Position numbers and translations under genes: made by a program. From NCBI RefSeq assembly GCF_002563715.1, contig NZ_PDJJ01000001.1, forward strand, positions 930,001-994,000: DNA of 64,000 nucleotides, written 5' to 3'. This stretch comes from Isoptericola jiangsuensis (lineage in GTDB: Bacteria > Actinomycetota > Actinomycetes > Actinomycetales > Cellulomonadaceae). Shown in pieces: positions 1 through 15,376 of this stretch; position 1 is the first letter of the stretch, and every line of letters starts with the position of its first letter. A model generated the notes under the pieces. It saw only the letters and a list, made by a program, of their open reading frames with translations, made no database searches and had not been told where the DNA came from.

Positions 1-1742
<1,742 letters not shown>

Positions 1743-1757
1743 TCGTCCGTTCGACGG

Positions 1758-1805
1758 GGGAGGCCCCCTGCGGGACCGGGAGACCGGTCCGGCAGGGGGC
1801 CTCCC
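1758..1805 (+). terminator. Hairpin terminator after rpoC
   Basis: A perfect 14-bp stem (1758-1771 pairs with 1792-1805) encloses a 20-nt loop that itself contains GGACCGG/CCGGTCC. No T run follows, which is common for actinobacterial terminators. Confidence 0.75.
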
Positions 1806-1859
1806 TGCTGCCGCCGGGGCGGCGCGACGGACGTCACAGCCCGCCGGCCGTCTCACCCT

Positions 1860-1888
1860 TTGACCCGGCTTGCTTCCCCGGGTAATCT
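1860..1888 (+). promoter_or_regulatory. sigA-type promoter of the str operon
   Basis: TTGACC at 1860-1865 and TAATCT at 1883-1888 are separated by exactly 17 nt. Transcription would begin near 1895, giving an rpsL leader of about 275 nt. Confidence 0.7.
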
Positions 1889-2169
1889 TGGAAGCCGTGC
1901 CCGTGCTGTCGCGCCGTGCATCCCCCGAGGCTTCGGACATCGTCCGTCGAGCTCGGGAGGACGCGCCGCCGACGTCGTGCGGGGGCATCCCGGGACAACG
2001 TTCGGACCGCCACGTGCGGGGGAGCGGACCCGGGCCATCGAGCCGGTGGTACGTGGCGTCGCGGTCCTGAGGGACCGCTGGTGCCGCATGCGATCGGCAC
2101 GCACAAGCCAGACAGACCACCGTCGGGGACCGCCCGGTCCCCGTGAGCTCGAGAGACGACGGAGACGTA
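1889..2169 (+). promoter_or_regulatory. Long rpsL 5' leader with competing hairpins
   Basis: I see no credible gene in this stretch. Two hairpins stand out: GCGGTCC (2061-2067) with GGACCGC (2072-2078), and CGGGGACCG (2124-2132) with CGGTCCCCG (2135-2143). The same GGACCGC occurs again at 2127-2133, so the first arm has two alternative partners. This could be a ribosomal-protein-controlled leader; that role is inference. Confidence 0.4.
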
Positions 2170-2543
<374 letters not shown>

Positions 2544-2544
<1 letters not shown>

Positions 2545-3014
2545 TGCCTCGTAAGGGTCCGGCCCCGAAGCGGCCGCTCATCGTCGACCCCGTCTACGGG
2601 TCGCCCGTCGTCACGCAGCTGATCAACAAGGTCCTGCTCGACGGCAAGAAGTCCACCGCCGAGTCGATCGTCTACGGCGCCCTCGAGGGCGTCCGTGCGA
2701 AGACCGACCAGGACCCGGTCGTCGTGCTCAAGCGCGCGCTCGAGAACGTCCGCCCGGCGCTCGAGGTCCGCTCCCGCCGTGTCGGTGGCGCGACCTATCA
2801 GGTGCCGGTCGAGGTGCGCCCCACGCGCTCCACGACGCTCGCGCTGCGCTGGCTCACCGACTTCTCGCGCGCCCGTCGCGAGAAGACGATGACCGAGCGT
2901 CTCATGAACGAGATCCTCGACGCCTCGAACGGCCTCGGTGCCGCGGTCAAGCGCCGCGAGGACATGCACAAGATGGCCGAGTCGAACAAGGCCTTCGCGC
3001 ACTACCGCTGGTGA
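2544..3014 (+). CDS. rpsG: 30S ribosomal protein S7
   Basis: The 156-residue product starts [12 protein letters not shown] and contains the S7 signature region with [13 protein letters not shown] and [13 protein letters not shown]7 nucleates assembly of the 30S head. It starts at ATG 2544 inside the rpsL stop (TGATG), so translation is probably coupled. In E. coli S7 represses translation of its own str operon; whether it does so here is unknown. A perfect 15-bp hairpin follows the stop. Confidence 0.98.
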
Positions 3015-3020
3015 TGCGCA

Positions 3021-3053
3021 CGGACGACCCCGGGGGATCCCCGGGGTCGTCCG
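3021..3053 (+). terminator. Hairpin between rpsG and fusA
   Basis: A perfect 15-bp stem (3021-3035 with 3039-3053) closes on the 3-nt loop GAT. It lies 6 nt after the rpsG stop, so it may attenuate transcription into fusA or mark an mRNA processing site. Confidence 0.6.
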
Positions 3054-3127
3054 CGGATCCGGAGCCGGCCCGCCGCCGGGTCTCCGGCACCGGTTCCCCG
3101 ACCCACTGACCCGAGGGGTAAGACACC

Positions 3128-5230
<2,103 letters not shown>

Positions 5231-5356
5231 GTCCCCACAGGTCGACGACCTGCACAACCATCAACCTGTAGGAAACCGCAACGCCCGCAGGGTTAGGCTT
5301 GATCGGCCGAACCTCGCAATCGTTCGGAACATCTACCCAAGTCCCAGGAGGACACA

Positions 5357-6553
<1,197 letters not shown>

Positions 6554-6602
6554 TCTGACGATCACCTGCTGATCCTGGGGAGCTGACGCTCCACCGGTCC
6601 GT

Positions 6603-6640
6603 CCGAGGCCCGGGCCCCGTCCGCGGGGTCCGGGCCTCGG
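6603..6640 (+). terminator. Terminator of the str operon after tuf
   Basis: A 17-bp stem (6603-6619 with 6624-6640, one G-U pair) closes on TCCG. No U tract follows. Confidence 0.75.
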
Positions 6641-6667
6641 TGCGTCCGGTGTCACACCCGTCCGGGC

Positions 6668-6700
6668 TTGGAATCCCTGGGGCGGGTATGGCAAGATAGT
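6668..6700 (+). promoter_or_regulatory. Probable promoter of the S10 operon
   Basis: TTGGAA (6668-6673) precedes an AT-containing stretch GCAAGATAGT (6691-6700). AAGATA at 6693-6698 would give a 19-nt spacer. The hexamers are approximate, but the site lies directly after the tuf terminator. Confidence 0.45.
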
Positions 6701-7023
6701 CAAGTTGCCTGTCACGGGCGCGTTCTTTCTCGTGTCGAACAGTGTGTAGCACCGCGGTGCACCTCACGGCCTCAGGTCGTCGGTGCGCCAAGTGCGATGT
6801 CCCTCCGGTGGAGGGGATCGTGGGATGCCGGCTGTCGACGCGCACGAGCGCCCCATGAGCACCAGTGTTCGACAGGCTCGACAAACGTCGTGGTCCGCGT
6901 CCGCGGTCCACATCCACGGCCCCTCGCCGTCTTGGCATGCGCCCGGTTGTGTCCCACACATGCGACACGCCCGAGCGCGGGGGTCGGACAGTAGCGGTTC
7001 GAGAGAGAGAGTCAGACGACGCC
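6701..7023 (+). promoter_or_regulatory. Long leader of the S10 operon
   Basis: I find no gene in this stretch. TGTCGAACA at 6733-6741 is the exact reverse complement of TGTTCGACA at 6866-6874, so the leader can close into a large stem. L4 controls the S10 operon through its leader in E. coli; a similar role here is inference only. Confidence 0.35.
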
Positions 7024-7332
7024 ATGGCGGGACAGAAGATCCGCATCCGGCTCAAGTCCTACGACCACGAGGTCATCGACAGCTCGGCGCGCAAGATCGT
7101 CGACACGGTGACGCGCGCTGGTGCGACGGTCGTGGGTCCGGTGCCGCTGCCGACGGAGAAGAACGTCTTCACCGTCATCCGGTCGCCTCACAAGTACAAG
7201 GACAGCCGCGAGCACTTCGAGATGCGCACGCACAAGAGGCTGATCGACATCATCGACCCCACGCCGAAGGCCGTCGACTCGCTCATGCGTATCGACCTGC
7301 CGGCCGACGTGAACATCGAGATCAAGCTCTGA
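7024..7332 (+). CDS. rpsJ: 30S ribosomal protein S10
   Basis: The 102-residue product starts [19 protein letters not shown], the standard S10 N-terminus. ATG 7024 was chosen over longer upstream frames because homologues begin here. S10 sits in the 30S head and in other bacteria also joins NusB in antitermination complexes. It is the first gene of the S10 operon, followed 16 nt later by rplC. Confidence 0.98.
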   Translation: MAGQKIRIRLKSYDHEVIDSSARKIVDTVTRAGATVVGPVPLPTEKNVFTVIRSPHKYKDSREHFEMRTHKRLIDIIDPTPKAVDSLMRIDLPADVNIEIKL

Positions 7333-7348
7333 GGCTGGGGGATACATC

Positions 7349-8002
7349 ATGACCAACCAGCAGAAGAACGTGACCGCGGTGCTCGGCACCAAGCTCGGCA
7401 TGACGCAGACCTGGAACGAGGACGGCAAGCTCGTCCCCGTGACGGTCGTCGCCGTCCCCACCAACGTGGTGACGCAGGTCCGCACCGGTGACGCCGACGG
7501 CTACTCCGCCGTCCAGCTCGCCGCCGGCCAGATCGACCCGCGCAAGGTCACCAAGCCGCTCAAGGGCCACTTCGAGAAGGCCGGCGTCACGCCGCGCCGC
7601 CACGTGGCCGAGATCCGTACCGAGGACGCCGCCGAGTTCGCGCTCGGCCAGGAGATCACCGCCGCCGCCTTCGAGGCGGGCGTCGTGGTCGACGTCGTCG
7701 GCACCACCAAGGGCAAGGGCACCGCGGGTGTCATGAAGCGCCACGGCTTCTCCGGCGTCGGCGCCTCGCACGGTGCGCACCGCAACCACCGCAAGCCGGG
7801 TTCGATCGGCGGCGCCTCCACGCCGTCGCGCGTCTTCCGCGGCATGCGCATGGCCGGTCGCATGGGCCACGCCCGCAAGACCGTCCAGAACCTGACCGTC
7901 CACGCGGTCGACGCGGAGAAGGGTCTGCTGCTCGTCAAGGGCGCCGTCCCCGGCCCCAAGGGTGGCGTCGTCCTCGTCCGTACCGCCGCGAAGGGAGCCT
8001 GA
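7349..8002 (+). CDS. rplC: 50S ribosomal protein L3
   Basis: The 217-residue product has the L3 features [13 protein letters not shown] near the N-terminus and the basic loop with [23 protein letters not shown] that reaches toward the peptidyl transferase centre. The ATG at 7349 follows GGGGGATACATC. It is second in the S10 operon, 5 nt upstream of rplD. Confidence 0.98.
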   Translation: MTNQQKNVTAVLGTKLGMTQTWNEDGKLVPVTVVAVPTNVVTQVRTGDADGYSAVQLAAGQIDPRKVTKPLKGHFEKAGVTPRRHVAEIRTEDAAEFALGQEITAAAFEAGVVVDVVGTTKGKGTAGVMKRHGFSGVGASHGAHRNHRKPGSIGGASTPSRVFRGMRMAGRMGHARKTVQNLTVHAVDAEKGLLLVKGAVPGPKGGVVLVRTAAKGA

Positions 8003-8007
8003 GCATC

Positions 8008-8655
8008 ATGGCTAACCTGACCGTCGACGTGATCGACGCCGCGGGCAAGAAGGCCGGCACCGCCGAGCTTCCCGCCGAGGTGTTCGACGTCGAGACGAAC
8101 GTCCCGCTGATCCACCAGGTCGTCGTCGCGCAGCGCGCGGCGGCCCGCCAGGGGACCGCGTCCACCAAGACCCGCGGCGAGGTCCGCGGCGGTGGCCGCA
8201 AGCCGTACAAGCAGAAGGGCACCGGCCGCGCCCGTCAGGGTTCGACCCGCGCCCCGCAGTTCGCCGGTGGTGGCACCGTCCACGGCCCGCAGCCGCGCAA
8301 GTACGACCAGCGCACCCCCAAGAAGATGAAGGCCGCCGCCCTGCGTGGCGCCCTCTCCGACCGCGCTCGCGCCGGCCGCGTGCACGTCGTGTCGGGCTTC
8401 GGCGTCGACGGCGTGCCGTCGACCAAGACCGCGCTCAGCACGCTCGCCACGCTGACCTCCCGCACCCACGTGCTGGTCGTCACCGAGCGCACGGACGAGC
8501 TGACCATCAAGTCGCTCCGCAACCTCGAGCAGGTCCACCTGCTCACCGCGGACCAGCTGAACACCTACGACGTCCTCGTCTCCGACGACGTCGTCTTCAC
8601 GCAGGACGCGCTCGCCGCGTTCCTCGCGCCGAAGACCGAGGAGGCCACCAAGTGA
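8008..8655 (+). CDS. rplD: 50S ribosomal protein L4
   Basis: The 215-residue product has the extended loop [20 protein letters not shown] that lines the exit tunnel and carries the conserved GTGRARQGS segment, where macrolide-resistance changes occur in other species. L4 is an assembly protein and in E. coli the S10-operon autoregulator. Its TGA overlaps the GTG start of rplW (GTGA). Confidence 0.98.
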   Translation: MANLTVDVIDAAGKKAGTAELPAEVFDVETNVPLIHQVVVAQRAAARQGTASTKTRGEVRGGGRKPYKQKGTGRARQGSTRAPQFAGGGTVHGPQPRKYDQRTPKKMKAAALRGALSDRARAGRVHVVSGFGVDGVPSTKTALSTLATLTSRTHVLVVTERTDELTIKSLRNLEQVHLLTADQLNTYDVLVSDDVVFTQDALAAFLAPKTEEATK

Positions 8656-8954
8656 CCGCCGTGACGAAGGACCCGCGCGACATCCTGATCGCGCCGGTCG
8701 TCTCCGAGAAGTCCTACAACCTCCTCGACGAGGGCAAGTACACCTTCGTCGTGGACCCGAACGCCAACAAGACCGAGATCAAGATCGCGGTCGAGAAGGT
8801 CTTCGGGGTCAAGGTCGCCTCGGTGAACACGATCAACCGCAAGGGCAAGGCGCGTCGTACGCGCTACGGCCTGGGCAAGCGCAAGGACACGAAGCGTGCG
8901 ATCGTCACCCTCCGCGAGGGTTCGATCGACATCTTCGGCGGTCCGGTCGGCTGA
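8652..8954 (+). CDS. rplW: 50S ribosomal protein L23
   Basis: The 100-residue product has the L23 core ([15 protein letters not shown], then [12 protein letters not shown]). L23 sits at the tunnel exit and is the docking site for trigger factor and SRP. It starts at GTG 8652 within the rplD stop, so expression is probably coupled. Confidence 0.97.
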   Translation: MTAVTKDPRDILIAPVVSEKSYNLLDEGKYTFVVDPNANKTEIKIAVEKVFGVKVASVNTINRKGKARRTRYGLGKRKDTKRAIVTLREGSIDIFGGPVG

Positions 8955-8985
8955 CCCGGACGAGAGCAGATCGAGGACTACTTCC

Positions 8986-9822
<837 letters not shown>

Positions 9823-9837
9823 CAAGGAGCCTGACAG

Positions 9838-10119
9838 ATGCCTCGTAGCCTGAAGAAGGGCCCCTTCATCGACGGACACCTTCAGAAGAAGGTCGACGTC
9901 CAGAACGAGAAGGGGACCAAGAACGTCATCAAGACCTGGTCCCGCCGGTCGGTCATCACGCCCGACTTCCTCGGTCACACCTTTGCCGTGCACGACGGTC
10001 GCAAGCACGTCCCGGTCTTCGTGACCGAGTCGATGGTCGGGCACAAGCTGGGCGAGTTCGCCCCTACGCGGACCTTCCGCGGCCACGTGAAGGACGACAA
10101 GAAGGGTCGCCGCCGCTGA
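9838..10119 (+). CDS. rpsS: 30S ribosomal protein S19
   Basis: The 93-residue product starts [15 protein letters not shown] and contains the signature [24 protein letters not shown]19 forms a head-domain pair with S13 near the A-site tRNA. The ATG follows AAGGAGCCTGACAG. Confidence 0.98.
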   Translation: MPRSLKKGPFIDGHLQKKVDVQNEKGTKNVIKTWSRRSVITPDFLGHTFAVHDGRKHVPVFVTESMVGHKLGEFAPTRTFRGHVKDDKKGRRR

Positions 10120-10173
10120 CCTCGGGTCAGTGGTAGCGATCTGGACTGTCTGAGAAAAGGAAGCAGGACAGCA

Positions 10174-10542
10174 ATGGAAGCCAAGGCGCAGGCGCGGTTC
10201 GTCCGTGTCACGCCCCAGAAGGCCCGGCGCGTCGTGGACCTCATCCGTGGCAAGCAGGCCGCCGAGGCCGTCGCGGTGCTGAAGTTCGCGCCGCAGGCAG
10301 CGAGCGAGCCGGTGCTGAAGGTCGTGGAGTCCGCCGTGGCGAACGCCCGGGTGAAGGCCGACCGCGCGAGCGAGCGCTTCGACGAGACGGAGCTCTTCGT
10401 CTCGGCCGCGTTCGTGGACGAGGGCCCGACGCTCAAGCGGTTCCGCCCGCGGGCCCAGGGGCGCGCGAGCCAGATCCTCAAGCGCACCAGCCACATCACC
10501 GTGGTCGTCGCACCGCGTGAGCAGAAGGAAGGGGCCCGATAG
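10174..10542 (+). CDS. rplV: 50S ribosomal protein L22
   Basis: The 122-residue product starts with the conserved [25 protein letters not shown] region (residues 2-26). Its C-terminal beta-hairpin (near [14 protein letters not shown]) lines the exit tunnel. The ATG follows AAAAGGAAGCAGGACAGCA. Its TAG overlaps the GTG start of rpsC by one base. Confidence 0.98.
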   Translation: MEAKAQARFVRVTPQKARRVVDLIRGKQAAEAVAVLKFAPQAASEPVLKVVESAVANARVKADRASERFDETELFVSAAFVDEGPTLKRFRPRAQGRASQILKRTSHITVVVAPREQKEGAR

Positions 10543-11375
10543 TGGGGCAGAAGATTCACCCGCACGGGTACCGCCTCGGCATCACCACCGACCACCGGTC
10601 GCGCTGGTTCGCCGACAGCACCAAGCCCGGTCAGCGGTACCGCGACTACGTCCGTGAGGACGTCGAGATCCGCAAGCTCATGGCCACGGGCCTCGAGCGT
10701 GCCGGCATCGCCAAGGTCGAGATCGAGCGCACCCGCGACCGTGTCCGCGTGGACATCCACACGGCCCGTCCGGGCATCGTCATCGGCCGCCGCGGCGCCG
10801 AGGCGGACCGCATCCGCGGCGAGCTCGAGAAGCTCACCGGCAAGCAGGTGCAGCTCAACATCCTCGAGGTCAAGAACGCCGAGATCGAGGCGCAGCTGGT
10901 CGCGCAGGGCATCGCCGAGCAGCTCGCCTCCCGCGTCTCCTTCCGTCGCGCCATGCGCAAGGGCATCCAGTCCGCGCAGCGCGCCGGCGCGAAGGGCATC
11001 CGCGTGCAGGTCTCGGGTCGTCTCGGCGGCGCCGAGATGAGCCGGTCGGAGTTCTACCGCGAGGGTCGCGTGCCGCTGCACACCCTCCGCGCGAACATCG
11101 ACTACGGCTTCTTCGAGGCCCGCACGACCTTCGGCCGCATCGGCGTGAAGGTCTGGATCTACAAGGGCGACCTCACCGAGAAGGAGTTCGCCGCGCAGCA
11201 GGCGACCGCCGCTCCCCGCCAGGGCCGTGGGCCCCGTGGCGAGCGCGGTGGCGAGCGTCGAGGTGGTGCCGGTCGTCGGACCGAGCGCCCGCAGCGTCAG
11301 TCTGCCGACGCCCCTGCCGCGACCGACGCGCCGGCCGAGCAGGCCGCAGCGCCCGAGTCCGGAACGGAGGCCTGA
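10542..11375 (+). CDS. rpsC: 30S ribosomal protein S3
   Basis: The 277-residue product starts [14 protein letters not shown]. The KH domain has [14 protein letters not shown] near residues 77-92, and the C-terminal S3 domain follows. S3 lines the mRNA entry tunnel and contributes to mRNA unwinding. A basic then Ala/Pro/Glu-rich tail of about 55 residues extends past the E. coli protein. Start GTG 10542 shares its first base with the rplV stop. Confidence 0.98.
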   Translation: MGQKIHPHGYRLGITTDHRSRWFADSTKPGQRYRDYVREDVEIRKLMATGLERAGIAKVEIERTRDRVRVDIHTARPGIVIGRRGAEADRIRGELEKLTGKQVQLNILEVKNAEIEAQLVAQGIAEQLASRVSFRRAMRKGIQSAQRAGAKGIRVQVSGRLGGAEMSRSEFYREGRVPLHTLRANIDYGFFEARTTFGRIGVKVWIYKGDLTEKEFAAQQATAAPRQGRGPRGERGGERRGGAGRRTERPQRQSADAPAATDAPAEQAAAPESGTEA

Positions 11376-11378
11376 GTC

Positions 11379-11798
11379 ATGCTGATCCCCCGCAGGCTCA
11401 AGCACCGCAAGCAGCACCACCCGAAGCGCTCCGGCGCTGCCAAGGGTGGCACCACGATCTCGTTCGGCGACTTCGGCATCCAGGCTCTCGAGCCCGCCTA
11501 CGTCACGAACCGCCAGATCGAGGCTGCTCGTATCGCGATGACCCGCCACATCAAGCGTGGCGGCAAGGTCTGGATCAACATCTACCCGGACCGCCCGCTG
11601 ACGAAGAAGCCCGCCGAGACCCGCATGGGTTCCGGTAAGGGCTCCCCGGAGTGGTGGGTCGCCAACGTCAAGCCCGGCCGCATCGTCTTCGAGCTGGCCG
11701 GAGTCCCCGAGGAGCTCGCACGCGAGGCCATGCGCCGCGCGATGCACAAGCTCCCGATGAAGTGCCGTTTCGTGGTGCGCGAGGGTGGTGCGAACTGA
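11379..11798 (+). CDS. rplP: 50S ribosomal protein L16
   Basis: The 139-residue product starts [17 protein letters not shown] and has the signature [20 protein letters not shown]16 helps position A-site tRNA near the central protuberance. It begins 3 nt after rpsC and its TGA overlaps the ATG of rpmC. Confidence 0.98.
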   Translation: MLIPRRLKHRKQHHPKRSGAAKGGTTISFGDFGIQALEPAYVTNRQIEAARIAMTRHIKRGGKVWINIYPDRPLTKKPAETRMGSGKGSPEWWVANVKPGRIVFELAGVPEELAREAMRRAMHKLPMKCRFVVREGGAN

Positions 11799-12037
11799 TG
11801 GCTATCGGAACCCAGGGCCTGGCCCCGGCCGACCTTGACGGCTTCGACGACGAGTCGCTCGTCGCGAAGCTCAAGGAGTCCAAGGAGGAGCTCTTCAACC
11901 TCCGCTTCCAGGCGGCCACCGGCCAGCTCGAGTCGCACGGCCGCCTCAAGGCGGTCAAGCGCGACATCTCGCGGATCTACACGATCCTGCGTGAGCGTGA
12001 GCTCGGCATCCGTACGGCCCCGAGCGTGAGTGAGTGA
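11798..12037 (+). CDS. rpmC: 50S ribosomal protein L29
   Basis: The 79-residue product ([16 protein letters not shown]...) has the helical-hairpin L29 core [21 protein letters not shown]29 sits at the tunnel exit next to L23. The ATG at 11798 lies in TGATG with rplP. The stop at 12035-12037 overlaps the ribosome binding site of rpsQ. Confidence 0.96.
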   Translation: MAIGTQGLAPADLDGFDDESLVAKLKESKEELFNLRFQAATGQLESHGRLKAVKRDISRIYTILRERELGIRTAPSVSE

Positions 12038-12044
12038 GGCACTG

Positions 12045-12329
12045 ATGAGCGAGAACACCGAGACGGTGACCACCGAGGAGCGGGCTACCCGCAAGGTGCG
12101 CCGCGGCTACGTCGTCAGCGACAAGATGGACAAGACCATCGTCGTCGCGGTCGAGGACCGTGTGAAGCACCCCCTGTACGGCAAGGTCATGCGTCGTACG
12201 AACAAGGTGAAGGCGCACGACGAGCAGAACAGCGCCGGCATCGGCGACCTGGTCGTCATCATGGAGACCCGCCCGCTGTCCGCGACCAAGCGGTGGCGCC
12301 TGGTGGAGATCCTCGAGAAGGCCAAGTAA
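12045..12329 (+). CDS. rpsQ: 30S ribosomal protein S17
   Basis: The 94-residue product from ATG 12045 has the S17 signature [16 protein letters not shown]. An in-frame GTG at 12030 exists, but GAGG at 12036-12039 is ideally spaced for the ATG. S17 is an early-assembly OB-fold protein of the 30S body. It is the last S10-operon gene and is followed by a hairpin. Confidence 0.96.
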   Translation: MSENTETVTTEERATRKVRRGYVVSDKMDKTIVVAVEDRVKHPLYGKVMRRTNKVKAHDEQNSAGIGDLVVIMETRPLSATKRWRLVEILEKAK

Positions 12330-12345
12330 GCACTCGACCTTCCCC

Positions 12346-12388
12346 GGTGGGGCGCCGGTGTGACACACGTATGCACCGGCTCCCCACC
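12346..12388 (+). terminator. Hairpin at the S10/spc operon boundary
   Basis: Arms 12346-12360 and 12374-12388 pair in 14 of 15 positions around a 13-nt loop. It lies in the 136-bp rpsQ-rplN gap and may be a partial terminator or processing signal. Confidence 0.5.
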
Positions 12389-12465
12389 ACAGCAACTATC
12401 CGTTCGGCCAGGCTCGCCCGGGACAGCCCGGGCCGAGAACCAGCTCGACGACAGGAGATCAATCG

Positions 12466-12834
12466 ATGATCCAGCAGGAGTCGCGACTGCGTGTCGCCGA
12501 CAACACGGGTGCCAAGGAGATTCTCTGCATCCGTGTTCTCGGTGGCTCCGGCCGTCGCTACGCCGGTATCGGCGACACCATCGTCGCCACCGTCAAGGAC
12601 GCGATCCCGGGCGGCAACGTGAAGAAGGGTGACGTCGTCAAGGCGGTCGTCGTCCGGACCGTCAAGGAGCGCCGTCGTCCCGACGGTTCCTACATCAAGT
12701 TCGACGAGAACGCCGCGGTCATCCTCAAGAACGAGGGCGAGCCCCGTGGTACGCGCATCTTCGGGCCGGTCGGCCGCGAGCTGCGCGACAAGAAGTTCAT
12801 GAAGATCATCTCGCTGGCACCGGAGGTGCTCTGA
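12466..12834 (+). CDS. rplN: 50S ribosomal protein L14
   Basis: The 122-residue product has the canonical start [18 protein letters not shown] and the signature [21 protein letters not shown] (split here by length limits: AVVVRT then [13 protein letters not shown]). L14 forms an intersubunit bridge. It heads the spc gene group, starts at ATG 12466 after GACAGGAGATCAATCG, and ends 2 nt before rplX. Confidence 0.98.
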   Translation: MIQQESRLRVADNTGAKEILCIRVLGGSGRRYAGIGDTIVATVKDAIPGGNVKKGDVVKAVVVRTVKERRRPDGSYIKFDENAAVILKNEGEPRGTRIFGPVGRELRDKKFMKIISLAPEVL

Positions 12835-12836
12835 CC

Positions 12837-13178
12837 ATGGCGAAGATCAAGAAGGGCGACCAGGTGATCGTCATCGCCGGTCGCGACAAGGGCCTCACGG
12901 GCCGCGTGCTCGAGGTCCTCAAGGACTCTGACCGCGTCATCGTCGAGGGCGTCCAGCGCGTCACCAAGCACGTCAAGGCCGGCCAGTCGGCTCGTGGCAC
13001 CCGCACGGGTGGCATCGAGACCGTCGAGGCGCCGATCCACGTGTCGAACGTGATGCTGGTCGACCCGGAGACGAAGAAGGGCACCCGCGTCGGCTTCCGC
13101 ACCGAGCAGGTCGAGCAGGACGGTCGCACCCGCACGGTGCGCGTCCGCGTCGCGAAGCGTTCCGGGAAGGACATCTGA
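12837..13178 (+). CDS. rplX: 50S ribosomal protein L24
   Basis: The 113-residue product opens with a KOW motif ([22 protein letters not shown]). L24 initiates 50S assembly. Its TGA overlaps the ATG of rplE by one base. Confidence 0.97.
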   Translation: MAKIKKGDQVIVIAGRDKGLTGRVLEVLKDSDRVIVEGVQRVTKHVKAGQSARGTRTGGIETVEAPIHVSNVMLVDPETKKGTRVGFRTEQVEQDGRTRTVRVRVAKRSGKDI

Positions 13179-13750
13179 TGACCGAGACGACTCTCGAGGC
13201 CCCGGCCACGCCGCGCCTCAAGCAGAAGTACCGCGAGGAGATCCTCTCCGCGCTCCTCGAGGAGTTCGGCCACGCCAACGTCCAGCAGGTCGCCGGTCTC
13301 ACGAAGATCGTCGTCAACATGGGTGTCGGTGACGCGGCGAAGGACTCGAAGCTGATCGAGGGCGCGATCCGCGACCTGACCGCCATCACCGGTCAGAAGC
13401 CGCAGGTCAACCGCGCCAAGAAGTCCATCGCGCAGTTCAAGCTGCGTGAGGGCATGCCGATCGGTGCGCACGTCACGCTGCGCGGCGACCGCATGTGGGA
13501 GTTCCTCGACCGTCTGCTGTCGATCGCGCTGCCCCGCATCCGCGACTTCCGCGGTCTGAGCCCGAAGCAGTTCGACGGGCACGGCAACTACACCTTCGGT
13601 CTCACGGAGCAGTCGATGTTCCACGAGATCGACCAGGACAAGATCGACCGTGTCCGCGGCATGGACATCACGATCGTGACGACGGCGACGACCGACGACG
13701 AGGGCCGCTCCCTGCTGCGCCGTCTCGGCTTCCCCTTCAAGGAGAACTGA
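13178..13750 (+). CDS. rplE: 50S ribosomal protein L5
   Basis: The 190-residue product carries the L5 signature [17 protein letters not shown] and the C-terminal [20 protein letters not shown]5 binds 5S rRNA and contacts P-site tRNA. The N-terminus ([11 protein letters not shown]-type, here [12 protein letters not shown]) is a few residues longer than in E. coli. It starts inside the rplX stop. Confidence 0.98.
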   Translation: MTETTLEAPATPRLKQKYREEILSALLEEFGHANVQQVAGLTKIVVNMGVGDAAKDSKLIEGAIRDLTAITGQKPQVNRAKKSIAQFKLREGMPIGAHVTLRGDRMWEFLDRLLSIALPRIRDFRGLSPKQFDGHGNYTFGLTEQSMFHEIDQDKIDRVRGMDITIVTTATTDDEGRSLLRRLGFPFKEN

Positions 13751-13751
13751 C

Positions 13752-13937
13752 ATGGCGAAGAAGGCCCTGATCAACAAGGCGAACGCCAAGCCGAAGTTCG
13801 CCGTGCGCGCCTACACGCGGTGCCAGCGGTGCGGTCGTCCGCACTCGGTGTACCGCAAGTTCGGCCTGTGCCGCATCTGCCTGCGGGAGATGGCCCACCG
13901 TGGCGAGCTCCCCGGCGTCACCAAGAGCAGCTGGTAA
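13752..13937 (+). CDS. rpsN: 30S ribosomal protein S14, zinc-binding type
   Basis: The 61-residue product is the short, zinc-binding form of S14. Two CxxC pairs are visible (CQRCG near residue 24 and CRICL near residue 40), and it ends GVTKSSW. S14 completes assembly of the 30S head. A 1-nt gap separates it from rplE. A near-perfect palindrome follows before rpsH. Confidence 0.97.
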   Translation: MAKKALINKANAKPKFAVRAYTRCQRCGRPHSVYRKFGLCRICLREMAHRGELPGVTKSSW

Positions 13938-13954
13938 AACCACTACGCCGTAGG

Positions 13955-13985
13955 TCCGTGCGGTGCTCGACGAGCACCGCACGGA
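13955..13985 (+). promoter_or_regulatory. Near-perfect palindrome between rpsN and rpsH
   Basis: TCCGTGCGGTGCTCG (13955-13969), one A, then its exact reverse complement (13971-13985). As RNA it folds into a long hairpin inside the spc operon, 28 nt before the rpsH start. Confidence 0.6.
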
Positions 13986-14013
13986 TACCCCGGCGAGGAA
14001 GGGCTAGAGCCCG

Positions 14014-14412
14014 ATGACTATGACCGACCCGATCGCAGACATGCTGACGCGTCTGCGTAACGCGAACTCGGCGCACCACGACACGGTCACCATGCCGTTC
14101 TCGAAGCTGAAGTCGCGTATCGCCGACATCCTCCAGGCCGAGGGCTACATCGCCGGCTGGACCGTCGAGGACGCGACGGTGGGGCAGAACCTCACCATCA
14201 ACCTCAAGTACGGCCCGAGCCGTGAGCGCGCGCTGACCGGCGTCCGCCGCGTGTCCAAGCCTGGTCTGCGTGTCTACGCGAAGTCCACCAACCTGCCCAA
14301 GGTCCTCGGCGGCCTCGGCGTGGCCATCCTGTCCACCTCCTCCGGCCTCCTGACGGACCGTCAGGCCCAGGCCAAGGGTGTGGGCGGCGAAGTCATCGCC
14401 TACGTCTGGTAA
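14014..14412 (+). CDS. rpsH: 30S ribosomal protein S8
   Basis: The 132-residue product starts [18 protein letters not shown] and ends GGEVIAYVW, with the C-terminal signature [22 protein letters not shown]8 binds helix 21 of 16S rRNA and in E. coli represses the spc operon. The hairpin just upstream could be relevant to such control. The 76-bp rpsN-rpsH gap is large for this operon. Confidence 0.98.
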   Translation: MTMTDPIADMLTRLRNANSAHHDTVTMPFSKLKSRIADILQAEGYIAGWTVEDATVGQNLTINLKYGPSRERALTGVRRVSKPGLRVYAKSTNLPKVLGGLGVAILSTSSGLLTDRQAQAKGVGGEVIAYVW

Positions 14413-14431
14413 TCGGAAAGGAGAGACGCCA

Positions 14432-14968
14432 ATGTCTCGAATCGGCAAGCTCCCCGTTCCGGTCCCGGCCGGCGTGGACGTCACCATCAGCGGCGCGCTC
14501 GTGACCGTGAAGGGCCCCAAGGGTTCTCTCGAGCACAACGTCGCCACCCCCATCACCGTCGCCGAGGAGGACGGGACCCTCAAGGTCTCGCGTCCCGACG
14601 ACGAGCGGAAGTCGCGTGCGCTGCACGGTCTGACCCGCACCCTGCTGGCCAACATGATCACCGGTGTGACCGACGGCTACGCCAAGAAGCTCGAGATCGT
14701 CGGTACCGGTTACCGCGTCACGGCGAAGGGCTCGGACCTCGAGTTCGCGCTCGGCTTCTCGCACCCCGTCGTGGTCTCCGCCCCCGAGGGCATCACCTTC
14801 ACGGTCGAGAGCCCCACGAAGTTCACCGTGGTCGGCATCGACAAGCAGCAGGTCGGCGAGGTCGCTGCGAACATCCGCAAGATCCGCAAGCCCGAGCCCT
14901 ACAAGGGCAAGGGTGTGCGCTACGCCGACGAGGTCGTCCGTCGCAAGGTCGGAAAGGCTGGTAAGTGA
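14432..14968 (+). CDS. rplF: 50S ribosomal protein L6
   Basis: The 178-residue product starts [19 protein letters not shown] and has the C-terminal signature [15 protein letters not shown]6 lies near the sarcin-ricin loop. ATG 14432 follows AAAGGAGAGACGCCA, a strong ribosome binding site. The stop TGA overlaps the rplR ATG. Confidence 0.98.
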   Translation: MSRIGKLPVPVPAGVDVTISGALVTVKGPKGSLEHNVATPITVAEEDGTLKVSRPDDERKSRALHGLTRTLLANMITGVTDGYAKKLEIVGTGYRVTAKGSDLEFALGFSHPVVVSAPEGITFTVESPTKFTVVGIDKQQVGEVAANIRKIRKPEPYKGKGVRYADEVVRRKVGKAGK

Positions 14969-15339
14969 TGGCTCTCAAGATTCTGGGCAAGGGCAAGACC
15001 GTCGCTCGCCAGCGCCGCCACCTTCGCCTGCGCAAGAAGATCAAGGGCACCGCGACGCGTCCGCGCCTCGTCGTGACCCGCTCGTCGCGTCACATGGTGG
15101 CGCAGGTCGTGGACGACACGGTCGGCAAGACCGTGGCCTCCGCGTCGACCCTCGAGGCCGACCTGCGTGCGCTCGACGGCGACAAGACCGCCAAGGCCCG
15201 CAAGGTGGGCGAGCTCGTGGCCGAGCGTGCCAAGGCCGCCGGCATCGAGTCCGTCGTCTTCGACCGCGGTGGGAACAAGTACCACGGTCGGGTGGCTGCG
15301 GTCGCCGACGGCGCCCGCGAAGGCGGTCTGGCGCTGTGA
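14968..15339 (+). CDS. rplR: 50S ribosomal protein L18
   Basis: The 123-residue product ([15 protein letters not shown]...) has the arginine-rich N-terminus [15 protein letters not shown] that binds 5S rRNA. ATG 14968 shares a base with the rplF stop; an in-frame GTG 3 nt upstream is an alternative. A 37-bp gap precedes rpsE. Confidence 0.97.
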   Translation: MALKILGKGKTVARQRRHLRLRKKIKGTATRPRLVVTRSSRHMVAQVVDDTVGKTVASASTLEADLRALDGDKTAKARKVGELVAERAKAAGIESVVFDRGGNKYHGRVAAVADGAREGGLAL

Positions 15340-15376
15340 TCGACACCACGTACGCACGGAAGATGAGGATCCTCTG

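Noticed and set aside
5294-5299. Dedicated tuf promoter (TAGGCT)
   Set aside because: No -35 element is present at proper spacing, so it is mentioned only under tuf.
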